From: JAAEPI01 sp965212145
GTDB lineage: Bacteria; Bacteroidota; Bacteroidia; Cytophagales; Cyclobacteriaceae
Reading direction: 5' to 3'
NCBI GenBank assembly: GCA_965212145.1
Contig: CBDBUY010000009.1
Span: forward strand, 1,116,001-1,180,000
Length of the DNA: 64,000 nt
Within the stretch, counting starts at the first letter, position 1. Each line of letters starts with the position of its first letter. Shown piece after piece: positions 25,596 to 34,182 of the stretch. The translations under genes and the position numbers were made by a program. Below the pieces are notes generated by a model. That model searched no databases. It saw only the letters and a program-made list of their open reading frames with translations, and had not been told where the DNA came from.

Positions 25596-26694
25596 GTTGT
25601 TTAAAACTTGAATGAATCCATCCTCCGCCAATCACATCCTGACCTTCGTAAAATACTGCCGCTTGGCCAGGAGCGATTGCATGCACGCCTTCTCCGAAAT
25701 ACACTTTCATCGTATCACCCACCTGCTCAATAACGGCTGGTGAACCATGATCATTGTATCTCACTTTTGTTACCGTATCGATTCTCCCATCCAGCTGATC
25801 GTATTTTTGAAGAGTGAGTTTTTTCACGTACATGCCATTTCTGGCCAGCTCATCAAACGTTCCTAGCACTACACGATTCTTATCCTTCTGAATTTCAGTC
25901 ACATAAACTGGGTAACCCAAAGCAATATTCAATCCTTTTCTCTGACCAACTGTATAAAACGGATAACCTTCATGTTCGCCGACGATCGTCCCATCCTCTA
26001 AGACAAACTCCCCTCCTTTTACACTTTCTTCCAATCCATCCACTCTTCTTCTCAAGAAGCCCCGATAGTCATTATCGGGTACAAAGCAGATTTCATAAGA
26101 TTCAGGTTTTTTGACCAACTCGTGGAATCCACGATCGATGGCCATCTCCCTAATTTCAGATTTATGCAAATGCCCCAGCGGGAAAATGGTTCTGCTTAGG
26201 CTCTCTTGTGAAATCCCCCAAAGTGCATAAGACTGGTCTTTGTTTTCATCTTTTCCTTTGGAAATTACGAATCGACCATTTTCCTCCCTCACATTGGCAT
26301 AGTGGCCAGTAGCGATGAAATCACAATTCAATTTGTCGGCTCTTTGTAATAACGAGTCCCACTTGATGTGGGTATTACAGAGAACGCAAGGATTTGGTGT
26401 TCGACCAGCCAGGTACTCGCTGGTGAAATGATCGATTACATAATCACCGAATTCCTCCCGTATATCTACGATGTAGTGTGGGAATCCCAGATCAACGGCA
26501 ATATTTCGTGCGTCGTTGATGGAGTCAAGGCTGCAACAACCCGTTTCTTTCTTGGATCCACCTGATGATTGATAGTCCCAGGTTTTCATGGTCATCCCGA
26601 TGACCTCATAACCTTGTTCGTGTAATAGCACCGCGGCGAGGGAACTATCAATACCACCGCTCATTGCTACCAATACTCTTCCTTTTTTGCTCAT
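25564..26694 (-). CDS. mnmA: tRNA-specific 2-thiouridylase MnmA
   Basis: MnmA puts sulfur on U34 of tRNA for Lys, Glu and Gln, using ATP and a persulfide relay. At 376 residues the length is standard. The PP-loop is AMSGGIDSSLA near residue 10. The two catalytic Cys residues are C106 (CVLCN) and C203 (EICF), 97 apart as in E. coli (102 and 199). The C-terminal beta-domain holds GQAAVFYEGQDVIGGGWI. A TAACTTTG -7 box lies upstream at 26738-26745. Its end overlaps the next gene, a lipoprotein, by 32 bases. Confidence 0.97.
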   Translation of the reverse strand: MSKKGRVLVAMSGGIDSSLAAVLLHEQGYEVIGMTMKTWDYQSSGGSKKETGCCSLDSINDARNIAVDLGFPHYIVDIREEFGDYVIDHFTSEYLAGRTPNPCVLCNTHIKWDSLLQRADKLNCDFIATGHYANVREENGRFVISKGKDENKDQSYALWGISQESLSRTIFPLGHLHKSEIREMAIDRGFHELVKKPESYEICFVPDNDYRGFLRRRVDGLEESVKGGEFVLEDGTIVGEHEGYPFYTVGQRKGLNIALGYPVYVTEIQKDKNRVVLGTFDELARNGMYVKKLTLQKYDQLDGRIDTVTKVRYNDHGSPAVIEQVGDTMKVYFGEGVHAIAPGQAAVFYEGQDVIGGGWIHSSFKQHAEKEMAGTV

Positions 26695-26737
26695 AATTTG
26701 CTTTTTGCCGGGTTCACAGCCACGGTTTACGCTCGCA

Positions 26738-26745
26738 CAAAGTTA
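26738..26745 (-). promoter_or_regulatory. TAnnTTTG -7 box upstream of mnmA
   Basis: Read on the minus strand the sequence is TAACTTTG, a perfect match to the Bacteroidota -7 box, 43 bases before the mnmA start. No good -33 TTG was found at the expected distance. Confidence 0.45.
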
Positions 26746-26797
26746 GACATTAACTTCTTTAAATCTTCTGTTACATATTTGCGGAAAATTTCAGAAA

Positions 26798-27409
26798 ATG
26801 GCCCTGAGCACATTCGTCAAAATCTCCAACATCTCCAACCTAAGTGATGCCCGATACTGCGCTGGCATGGGCGTGAATCAGCTTGGATTCAATTTCAATC
26901 CCAATGATACTGACCATATCACACCTGAACTTTTCAATGAAATTAAGGGGTGGATAGCCGGAGTTGAATTTGTTGGGGAATTTGGAGACATGTCTGTTGA
27001 TGACATCAAAAATATGCAGCAGGATCTGCCTCTTGATATGATTGAGCTGTCGGTAATTGACCATGTGGAGCAGGTACATCTTCTTGGAAAGAAACTGAGT
27101 TTCAGATTACCCGTCGATCATCATGTTCACTTGCAGGATTTTTCCAGCACTTTATCCTATTTGGATGAATTAGTAGATCAGGTGGTCATTGAGGGCTCGA
27201 GCCCTCAACTGTATGATGAAATCAATACGGAGGTGAATTTCTACAATGGCAGATTAAAGCTGATCAAGGGTTTCAACCTCAAAGTCGAGAGCTTGAATCT
27301 ACTCGGGAATTACCACGGCATTCAAATAGCAGGAACACCAGAACTAGAGCCGGGAAATAAGGATTACGGTGAAGTAATGGATATTTTAGAGGCTCTAGAG
27401 GTAGACTAG
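26798..27409 (+). CDS. TrpF-like (phosphoribosylanthranilate isomerase) barrel, probably inactive
   Basis: A 203-residue protein whose opening, FVKISNISNLSDARYCAG, follows the TrpF pattern of VKICG(I/L)...DA..A...G, then GVNQLGFNF for the A-D-x-L-G-F-x-F strand. Near the end GIQIAGTPELEPGNKDY matches the D-x-S-S-G-V-E-x-x-P-G-x-K-D phosphate site of TrpF. However, the catalytic Cys of the opening is Ser (KIS not KIC), and the Asp usual in the barrel's second catalytic position is not evident. Other trp genes are absent here. It may bind a sugar phosphate or have been recruited to another job; isomerase activity is doubtful. It converges on the FKBP gene with a 4-base CTAG overlap. Confidence 0.75.
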   Translation: MALSTFVKISNISNLSDARYCAGMGVNQLGFNFNPNDTDHITPELFNEIKGWIAGVEFVGEFGDMSVDDIKNMQQDLPLDMIELSVIDHVEQVHLLGKKLSFRLPVDHHVHLQDFSSTLSYLDELVDQVVIEGSSPQLYDEINTEVNFYNGRLKLIKGFNLKVESLNLLGNYHGIQIAGTPELEPGNKDYGEVMDILEALEVD

Positions 27410-27858
27410 TCCGCTATCTCCAAGACCTCAATGTCAAATAGCAAGTCTGCGTTTGGTGGGATAGTGGGGCCGTTTCCTGACGGGCCGTATCCCAGGTGAG
27501 ACGGAATGGCCGCATGGATTCTGTCACCTTCGCGCAACAGCATAATCACTTCGTTAAATCCAGTGATCATTGGTTGTCTGTTTAAGACAAAAGCAAACGG
27601 TTGAGACTCATAGGTAGACCAAACTCTATTGCCATTCGCATCTAAATTAATATGGGTGGTGACCAACTTTTCTCTGGTAACTGAATCCTCCGAATCAGAT
27701 TTCTTGATGAAAACATATTTTACACCGCTATTCAAAAAAACCGTATCGCCAATAGCAATATCTTCTCGGGGAGTGTCATCATTAAGTGGTGCCTTTTCTC
27801 CGCACGAAGCAAATAGTATAACAACGATTATTGACGCAGCTTGTAAATATCGATTCAT
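27406..27858 (-). CDS. FKBP-type peptidyl-prolyl isomerase lipoprotein
   Basis: A 150-residue lipoprotein, signal MNRYLQAASIIVVILFASC with Cys19. The mature part is a single FKBP domain of about 100 residues: a start at IAIGDTVFLNSGVKY, the middle PMITGFNEVIMLLREGDRI, then IPSHLGYGPSGNGPTIPPNADLLFDIEVLEI, the typical FKBP ending. It would assist folding of exported proteins in the periplasm or outer membrane. GldI, a gliding lipoprotein, has this arrangement, but the resemblance is only at family level. It is convergent with the TrpF-like gene and stops in the shared CTAG. Confidence 0.9.
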   Translation of the reverse strand: MNRYLQAASIIVVILFASCGEKAPLNDDTPREDIAIGDTVFLNSGVKYVFIKKSDSEDSVTREKLVTTHINLDANGNRVWSTYESQPFAFVLNRQPMITGFNEVIMLLREGDRIHAAIPSHLGYGPSGNGPTIPPNADLLFDIEVLEIAD

Positions 27859-27890
27859 GTTTTTCTGATTTTCGGGCGAACTTAATACGT

Positions 27891-28820
27891 TCAGTCCTTT
27901 CTGACAATTTTGTCACGGATCTCCCGCCAGGTGATGAGTTGAATCCCCTTTTCTTTCAGCAATTTTCTGCACTTTTCTGATGTGAAGAAATCGAAATCTT
28001 GTTGACGCCAGTTTGCCCCCCAAGGCACAAATCCCTCCGTGGCGGCTACTTTTTCCTCATTCTCATATGCCGTGTGAATGAGAAGACATGTCACTCCCGG
28101 TTTTAGTGACTCCATCACTTTGGAGTAGTATACGTTGAAACCTTTTTCGTAATCTTCCGGGCTAGCACTTAAAAGATGATCCATTAGCACATCCCTGCCA
28201 GAAATTTCTACATCAGCTGATTCCACCATCTCCTTGGTAAGGAGCACAGGCACTTGATATTTTCTTCCCACGCTGATGTACTCTTTGATAAATTTAGGAT
28301 GCATGGCGCCAAACATGTGCGCATCTAGATGAGTCACATCGATCCCAGCATTCAATGCCAACTTAACCTGATTTTCAAGTTCCGCTCTTACTGCAATTGG
28401 TTCGGCAAATTGAGCCAGACTATCGACGAGCATATACAAATAACCTCGATCGTTCACCAGACTTGATACTTGATCGGAGACCGATGATGGACCCCATTTA
28501 TAGTTGAGCCATTCGCTTGTAAGCGTCAAATGCAGGCCGAAATCCTTTTCTGAATTTTCACGAGCGTATTTGGCAATTTCAGGAAACCAGGGACATGGAA
28601 CCATGATGCTGGCAGAATTGACAAAACCATCCTCCATCGCCTTAATTGTCGCCGCATTCTGGGAATGACTCATACCCACGTCATCCGCATGAATAATAAG
28701 CAATTTGGCATTTGCAGGATATCCAAGCTTTTCAGCTAAAGATTGACTGGTGGCGATTGAGACACAAAAAACAAAAATGGTCACAATCCAAAATCTTTTT
28801 CCGGTATCCCTGCCTTTCAT
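27891..28820 (-). CDS. exported YdjC/ChbG-type carbohydrate deacetylase
   Basis: A 309-residue protein with a signal peptide (hydrophobic core WIVTIFVFCVSIATS). The catalytic fold is the YdjC/ChbG family: LLIIHADDVGMSHSQNAA carries the Asp pair, FGLHLTLTSEW the His that binds metal, and HLDAHMFGAMHP the third ligand. ChbG removes acetyl groups from chitooligosaccharides. Most ChbG proteins are cytoplasmic, so an exported one would act on extracellular or periplasmic glycans. The sugar is not identifiable. It is not in an evident operon; it stops 32 bases before the FKBP gene on the same strand. Confidence 0.85.
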   Translation of the reverse strand: MKGRDTGKRFWIVTIFVFCVSIATSQSLAEKLGYPANAKLLIIHADDVGMSHSQNAATIKAMEDGFVNSASIMVPCPWFPEIAKYARENSEKDFGLHLTLTSEWLNYKWGPSSVSDQVSSLVNDRGYLYMLVDSLAQFAEPIAVRAELENQVKLALNAGIDVTHLDAHMFGAMHPKFIKEYISVGRKYQVPVLLTKEMVESADVEISGRDVLMDHLLSASPEDYEKGFNVYYSKVMESLKPGVTCLLIHTAYENEEKVAATEGFVPWGANWRQQDFDFFTSEKCRKLLKEKGIQLITWREIRDKIVRKD

Positions 28821-28890
28821 TAACCACGAATCTAGTTTTCTTTTTAAATTTTCTTGTCACCAGACTATTGAATAAAACCGCAATCATCAA

Positions 28891-28917
28891 TTGGTTAAAT
28901 CTGAGTCTTTAACATTG
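28891..28917 (+). promoter_or_regulatory. possible promoter for the YfiT-to-GH65 operon
   Basis: TTG at 28891-28893 and TAACATTG at 28910-28917 are 16 bases apart. The latter differs from TAnnTTTG at one position. The ATG at 28936 follows 18 bases later, consistent with a short leader. Confidence 0.35.
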
Positions 28918-28935
28918 CATTAATAAATGCAGATA

Positions 28936-29466
28936 ATGACTGACTTAAGATATCCCAAAGGCAAATATTCGGTTCCTGAGAGCTATAGTGATCAAGCTAT
29001 TGACTCATGGATCGAGTCCCTCGCTGAATTTCCAGAAAACATTAGTAAGCTGACACAAGATTTGTCGTGGACTCAATTGAACTGGCAGTACCGACCTGAG
29101 GGCTGGACGATCAAGCAGGTCGTGCATCACTGCGCCGATAGCCACATGAACAGTTTTATTCGGTTCAAATGGGCGCTCACTGAAGACTCACCTGTCATCA
29201 AAGCTTACCATGAGGACAGGTGGGCTGAATTGCCCGATAGTTTGGATGATAACATTTCGTCCTCATTACTTTTTATTCAAGCATTGCATGCAAAATGGGT
29301 GAATTTGCTAAAAAGTCTGACTCCTGCAGAATTAGATAGGACTTTTACCCATCCAGAAACGGGGAAAAAGATTACCTTAAAGCAAAATATCAGTCTTTAT
29401 GCTTGGCACTGTGAACATCACCTTGTCCACATTCGGCAGGCAATAAAGAGCGAAGGAATTTTTTAA
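28936..29466 (+). CDS. YfiT/DinB-family metal-dependent transferase or hydrolase
   Basis: A 176-residue four-helix protein of the DinB/YfiT superfamily. The start at 28936 (MTDLRYPKGKYSVPE) matches the family opening MxxLRYPxGxF; an ATG 9 bases upstream is possible. Metal ligands are in HHCADSHMNS near the middle and HCEHHLVHI near the end. Relatives in Bacillus are bacillithiol transferases, others are called metal-dependent hydrolases, so the reaction is open. Its place at the head of a sugar operon, 17 bases before PfkB, does not yet explain its role. Confidence 0.85.
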   Translation: MTDLRYPKGKYSVPESYSDQAIDSWIESLAEFPENISKLTQDLSWTQLNWQYRPEGWTIKQVVHHCADSHMNSFIRFKWALTEDSPVIKAYHEDRWAELPDSLDDNISSSLLFIQALHAKWVNLLKSLTPAELDRTFTHPETGKKITLKQNISLYAWHCEHHLVHIRQAIKSEGIF

Positions 29467-29483
29467 CCAGACCTAATTATTCA

Positions 29484-30473
29484 ATGGGAAAAAAGATATC
29501 GGTTTTAGGTCCGATTCCAAGAGACCACATCACTACGTTCAAAGGAGAAATCATTGAAAAATATGGGGGTATAAATAATCCAGTCATAGCCATTTCCCTT
29601 CTCCTTGAGGATGAAGGAACGGTGTACCCTGTGACTCACGTGCGGAAAAAAGATCATGAACCTGTCAATGAAATTCTCAAACCCTACTCGAACATCAATC
29701 TTGATTTCATTCGTTCGGAGGCCGATATGGGCGACATCATCAGTTTGACTTTTGTGGATCAGAACAAGAGGCTGGAGAAGCAAACGGGCATCATGAATCC
29801 CATTGTCCCCGAGGATGTAGAAGGAGTTCTGGATTCAGATGTTTTCGTATGTGTTCCGATTACCGATTTTGAGGTTCCACTGGAGACAGTCAAATACTTG
29901 AAAGAAAACAGCAATGGGGTCATCATCTACGATGCACACGGCCCGACCAATTCATTGACCGTAAATGGCGATCGAGTGATCAGGTTTTGGGCTGATCGAG
30001 ATTTGTGGCTGCCTCACATCGACGTATTGAAAATGAACCTTGAGGAAAGCAACGCCTGTTGGTTCAAGGAAGAATTCACTCCAGATCAACTTGAAAATTA
30101 TGATCTTGATCGAAGAGATCATCTACCTCATTTCGCCAAGCATGTACTTGAGCGGGGAGTAAAAGCATTGATTGTGACGCTGGATGATAGTGGATGTGTA
30201 TGTTACACGCAAGAGGGATCGGGGATCAAAGAAGAGTTTGTGAAATCAGTCTGGGTGGAAAACGTTGTTGACACCACAGGTTGCGGTGATTCATTTGCTG
30301 GTGGTTTGGGATTTGGCTTACTTCAGGACAGCTCCGACTATCAATTGGCGATGAAATATGCGAATGCACTTGGCGCCTTGAGAACACAAGGGAGAACCTT
30401 TGAAGTATTTCGAAATCGTTCGGAAACAGATCAAATTATCAAGGAACATTATTCCGCAAACGATAACGTTTAA
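29484..30473 (+). CDS. PfkB-family carbohydrate kinase
   Basis: A 329-residue sugar kinase of the PfkB/ribokinase type. The C-terminal signature DTTGCGDSFAGGLGFG holds the catalytic base D269. The N-terminal part (ISVLGPIPRDHITTFKGE) has the usual glycine start and a GGINNPV segment where ribokinases have their sugar loop. PfkB kinases transfer ATP phosphate to a sugar hydroxyl, often fructose, ribose or a nucleoside. Here it lies upstream of beta-phosphoglucomutase and a GH65 phosphorylase; phosphorylating the glucose released by GH65 is a tempting role but glucokinases of this family are few. The substrate is not known. Confidence 0.9.
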   Translation: MGKKISVLGPIPRDHITTFKGEIIEKYGGINNPVIAISLLLEDEGTVYPVTHVRKKDHEPVNEILKPYSNINLDFIRSEADMGDIISLTFVDQNKRLEKQTGIMNPIVPEDVEGVLDSDVFVCVPITDFEVPLETVKYLKENSNGVIIYDAHGPTNSLTVNGDRVIRFWADRDLWLPHIDVLKMNLEESNACWFKEEFTPDQLENYDLDRRDHLPHFAKHVLERGVKALIVTLDDSGCVCYTQEGSGIKEEFVKSVWVENVVDTTGCGDSFAGGLGFGLLQDSSDYQLAMKYANALGALRTQGRTFEVFRNRSETDQIIKEHYSANDNV

Positions 30474-30501
30474 CCAACTCGTTAATTAGCCGGTTAACTC
30501 T

Positions 30502-31224
30502 TTGCAAATCAGCATCTCGGAGTGGTTATTTGCAAAACCAACACAAAATAATTTGCCTGAAATTAAAGTATGCATTTTTGATCTTGATGGCGTGATCGTC
30601 GAGACCAATCACTTTCATTATCTCGCCTGGAGACGCCTTGCCGATGATTTGGGAATTAGCTTCACCGAAAAGGACAATGAGCAGCTAAAGGGCGTGAGTC
30701 GCAAGGGCTCTCTTGAAAGAATCTTAAAAATGGGTGACAAGACCCTTCCTGAGTCTGAGTTCAAAGACATGATGTCAAGGAAGAACGCGTGGTATCTTGA
30801 CTACCTTAAGGACATGAATCCATCTGATGCGCTTCCCGGTGTAATTCCTTTTATCGAATCCTTGAGATCAAAAGGAATCAAGATATCGTTAGCTTCATCG
30901 AGTAAGAACGCGCGCAGAATCATAGACACTTTGCAAATCAATCACCTTTTTGATGCGATCAAAGACGGTACGGACGTCACCAAGGCCAAACCTGATCCTG
31001 AAATATTTCTGGCAGCTGCTCAAGCACTGAAGACAGCACCGGAAAACTGCGTGGTGTTTGAAGACGCTATAGCTGGAATAAAGGCGGCCATAAATGCAGG
31101 AATGCGAACAGTCGGTGTGGGAGAAAAATCTATTCTGACCGAAGCTGATTTCGTGATACCATCCTTTGAGCAATTCAATTACAGTATATTCATAGAGCAA
31201 TTTGACAAAATCCCAACAGCATGA
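30502..31224 (+). CDS. pgmB: beta-phosphoglucomutase (HAD superfamily)
   Basis: The enzyme converts beta-glucose 1-phosphate to glucose 6-phosphate. The HAD motif is IFDLDGVIVETN with nucleophile D27 and general acid D29 (numbered from the TTG at 30502). Later motifs are LASSSKNA, KAKPDPEIFLAAA and FEDAIAGIKAA. There is no in-frame ATG before the catalytic motif and a stop at 30487-30489, so the start must be TTG: either 30502 (240 residues) or 30553 (223 residues, closer to the 221 of the Lactococcus enzyme). The stop overlaps the GH65 start (ATGA at 31221-31224), so the two are translationally coupled. It handles the sugar phosphate made by GH65. Confidence 0.93.
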   Translation: MQISISEWLFAKPTQNNLPEIKVCIFDLDGVIVETNHFHYLAWRRLADDLGISFTEKDNEQLKGVSRKGSLERILKMGDKTLPESEFKDMMSRKNAWYLDYLKDMNPSDALPGVIPFIESLRSKGIKISLASSSKNARRIIDTLQINHLFDAIKDGTDVTKAKPDPEIFLAAAQALKTAPENCVVFEDAIAGIKAAINAGMRTVGVGEKSILTEADFVIPSFEQFNYSIFIEQFDKIPTA

Positions 31225-33506
31225 AGAACTATATCAAACACGATGAGTGGAGCATAATCGAAGAAGGATTCGATCCACACCTGAACAAAGTTTCTGAAAG
31301 TATCTTCAGCATTGGAAATGGTCGTTTTGGCCAGCGAGCCAATTTCGAAGAAAAATACTCCGGCGAGACGCTTCTGGGAAATTACGTTGCTGGTGTTTAT
31401 TACCCGGACAAAACCAGAGTTGGCTGGTGGAAAAACGGATATCCAGAGTATTTCGCAAAAGTGCTGAATGCCGCTAACTGGATTGGAATCAACGTGAGTT
31501 TTGGGGGTGAAGAATTGGATTTGGCTAAGAATGAAGTGTTGGATTTCCGCAGGGAACTCAACATGAAAGAAGGCTATCTGGAGCGACAAGCTTCTGTTAA
31601 ACTATCAAAAGGCAAACTCGAGCTATTTTCCAGAAGGTTTTGCAGTATTGTTGATGATAACCTAGGCGCTCTCCTCTACTCCATCAAGCCTGATTTTGAT
31701 GGAAGTGTCACACTAAATCCATACGTTGATGCGGATGTGGTGAACGAAGATTCTAACTACGATGAGAAGTTCTGGAATGAAGTAGAGAAATCGGTCAGCA
31801 GCGGTCGCGGTTGGGTTATTGCAGAAACTAAGAAGACCGGTTTTCAGGTGTGCACGGGAATGCGGTACGAAATTTATGTGAACGACGAAAAAGTCGATTT
31901 CGAAGCTGAATCTGAAGAGAAAGATAAGTACGTCGGAAACACGGTCACCATCGATTTCCAAGCAGGAGATGAAATAGTGATCTGTAAGTACGGAGCTAAT
32001 ATTTCCTCTCTAAATGAGGAAAAATCAAAATTGGGTCAGGTGTGCGAACAGGAACTTGATCGAGCCATAGGAAAAGGATTCGATAAGATGCTGGAGGATC
32101 AACAACTGGCTTGGTTGAAGAAATGGGATGAGGGAGATATTCAGATCAAGGGTGACGTTTCGGCCCAGCAAGGAATCAGGTTCAACATCTTCCAACTTCA
32201 TCAGACTTACACGGGAGAAGATGAGCGACTAAACATCGGGCCAAAAGGCTTTACTGGTGAAAAATATGGCGGAAGTACCTATTGGGACACTGAGGCCTAT
32301 TGTCTGGCCTTTTATCTGAGCACTGCCCCGCCTCAGGTGGCTAAGAATCTTCTGGTTTACCGATACAAGCATTTGCAAAAAGCCATTGAGAATGCAGAGA
32401 AACTAGGCTTCAAAAACGGGGCTGCCCTCTACCCCATGGTGACCATGAATGGGGAAGAATGTCACAACGAGTGGGAAATTACGTTCGAGGAAATTCATCG
32501 AAACGGTGCAATCGCCTATGCCATTTTTGATTACATCAACTACACGAGCGATGAGAGCTATTTAACTGAATATGGTCTTGAGGTGCTCATCGCAATCTCT
32601 CGATTCTGGGCGCAACGAGTCAATTTTTCTGAAGCCAAACAGAAATATGTGATGCTGGGTGTAACCGGGCCAAACGAGTACGAGAACAACATTAACAATA
32701 ACTGGTACACGTTGAAGATGGCGGAATGGACACTCAAGTACACCAAAGAAGCCATAGAAAAGGTCAAAGCTGCAGACAAGAAAGCCTACGATGCACTGGC
32801 AGGAGAAATCAGTTTCAATGAGTCAGATGAGGTCGAAAAATGGAGCCATATCCTAGAGAACCTGTACTTTCCTGAAGACAAGGAGAAAGGTATTTTCCTT
32901 CAGCAGGATGGTTTCCTCGATAAAGAAATCCTTCCAGTTAAAGAACTTGCTCAGGAAAACCTTCCGCTTAATCAGAATTGGTCTTGGGATAGAATCCTGC
33001 GTTCGTGTTACATCAAGCAAGCAGATACACTTCAGGGCATTTATCTCTTTGAGGATGAGTACGATAAAGCAACCATCAAGCGGAACTTTGACTTCTACGA
33101 ACCAATCACAGTTCATGAAAGCTCGCTTTCCCCTTGCGTGCACTCTATTCTAGCCGCCAAACTTGGTTATCAGGAAAAAGCCTACGAAATGTATGCGAGA
33201 TCGGCTCGTCTGGATTTAGACGATTATAATAACGACACAGAGGAAGGTTGTCATACCACCAGTATGGCCGGCACCTGGATGTCAGTAGTCAAGGGTTTTG
33301 GAGGCTTACGCGTGAAAGATGGCGTACTACATCTTAATCCATTCATTCCGGAAAAATGGGATGAATACAGCTTCAAGATTGGTTTTAGAGGACACATCCT
33401 GAACGTAAGTGTGAATCAGTCCGGTGTAGATATTCAGAATATTGCGAGTAGGCCGCTGACCATTTACGTGAACGGAGAGCCAACCGAATTGAAACCTGCT
33501 GGTTAA
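31221..33506 (+). CDS. glycoside hydrolase family 65 disaccharide phosphorylase (maltose phosphorylase-like)
   Basis: GH65 enzymes split alpha-linked glucose disaccharides with phosphate, giving beta-glucose 1-phosphate and glucose. The 761-residue protein has the N-terminal beta-sandwich (about 1-260), an alpha/alpha barrel with catalytic Glu E486 in GPNEYENNINNNWYT, and a C-terminal beta domain. The pattern GPNEYENN(V/I)NNNWYT is typical of maltose phosphorylases; trehalose or kojibiose phosphorylase cannot be excluded. The pgmB gene overlaps its start, and PgmB uses the beta anomer that GH65 makes, so the reaction pair is well supported. There is no signal peptide; it acts in the cytoplasm. 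It converges with the HAD gene in a 4-base TTAA overlap. Confidence 0.93.
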   Translation: MKNYIKHDEWSIIEEGFDPHLNKVSESIFSIGNGRFGQRANFEEKYSGETLLGNYVAGVYYPDKTRVGWWKNGYPEYFAKVLNAANWIGINVSFGGEELDLAKNEVLDFRRELNMKEGYLERQASVKLSKGKLELFSRRFCSIVDDNLGALLYSIKPDFDGSVTLNPYVDADVVNEDSNYDEKFWNEVEKSVSSGRGWVIAETKKTGFQVCTGMRYEIYVNDEKVDFEAESEEKDKYVGNTVTIDFQAGDEIVICKYGANISSLNEEKSKLGQVCEQELDRAIGKGFDKMLEDQQLAWLKKWDEGDIQIKGDVSAQQGIRFNIFQLHQTYTGEDERLNIGPKGFTGEKYGGSTYWDTEAYCLAFYLSTAPPQVAKNLLVYRYKHLQKAIENAEKLGFKNGAALYPMVTMNGEECHNEWEITFEEIHRNGAIAYAIFDYINYTSDESYLTEYGLEVLIAISRFWAQRVNFSEAKQKYVMLGVTGPNEYENNINNNWYTLKMAEWTLKYTKEAIEKVKAADKKAYDALAGEISFNESDEVEKWSHILENLYFPEDKEKGIFLQQDGFLDKEILPVKELAQENLPLNQNWSWDRILRSCYIKQADTLQGIYLFEDEYDKATIKRNFDFYEPITVHESSLSPCVHSILAAKLGYQEKAYEMYARSARLDLDDYNNDTEEGCHTTSMAGTWMSVVKGFGGLRVKDGVLHLNPFIPEKWDEYSFKIGFRGHILNVSVNQSGVDIQNIASRPLTIYVNGEPTELKPAG

Positions 33507-34120
33507 AAAAGTTCGAGCCAATCGTTGATATTCTTGTTCTGGAAAACCTGAAAACCAAGTTGCTCTGCGGCTTGAATGTTGTCTAAACGATCATCGATAA
33601 ATAGAATCTCTCCCGGCCCTCGTTGCTGATCTGCGAGAACATTTTCGTAAATTTCACGATCAGGTTTTCGCATTTTGACTTCATGGGAGAAATAAACCTT
33701 ATCAACTAATTGGTAGAGATTATTGAGTCTGGTTGATTCCTCCAGAATCTCATTGAATGCCCGCTCGTGGATGCTGTTCGTATTACTCAGAATCAGGGTT
33801 TGAAATGGGAGATTTTTTATAGCCTCAACTCTCTTTGGGTGAATCTCTCCTAACAATGAATTCCAGATTTCATCGAACCGATCACCAGTCAATTTGATAT
33901 TCAATAGCCTGCAAACCTTATCGCGGAATGTCTGCTCACTAACCCCTCCTACTTCAAATTCCTGAAGGATAGAAGACGTGACCAGAAGATCCCCTATTTG
34001 GTCCACCGATATCCCAGCTTCCGAGGCAAAATGGTTGGCCGCTTTTGAATAATCTAGTTCAATTATCACCCCACCCAAATCAAACATTACGGCCTTTAAT
34101 CCTTCCAATTTTGGGTTCAT
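33503..34120 (-). CDS. HAD-family hydrolase
   Basis: A 205-residue HAD phosphatase of the YihX/epoxide-hydrolase-like class. The start at 34120 (MNPKLEGLKAVMFDLGGV) is preferred; a start 27 bases upstream adds a leader without homology. Motif I is FDLGGVIIELDY with the nucleophilic Asp and Gly at the position of the second Asp's neighbour; motif II is LILSNTNS; motif III Lys is in MRKPDREIYENVL; motif IV is ILFIDDRLDNIQAA. It is a cytosolic small-molecule phosphatase; the substrate is unknown. The stop is shared with the GH65 gene on the other strand. Confidence 0.88.
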   Translation of the reverse strand: MNPKLEGLKAVMFDLGGVIIELDYSKAANHFASEAGISVDQIGDLLVTSSILQEFEVGGVSEQTFRDKVCRLLNIKLTGDRFDEIWNSLLGEIHPKRVEAIKNLPFQTLILSNTNSIHERAFNEILEESTRLNNLYQLVDKVYFSHEVKMRKPDREIYENVLADQQRGPGEILFIDDRLDNIQAAEQLGFQVFQNKNINDWLELF

Positions 34121-34182
34121 GTATTTCTGATAAATTTTTCCCTGCAAATTGGTTAAGTTGGGTCGAAATAATAAATCCAGAA

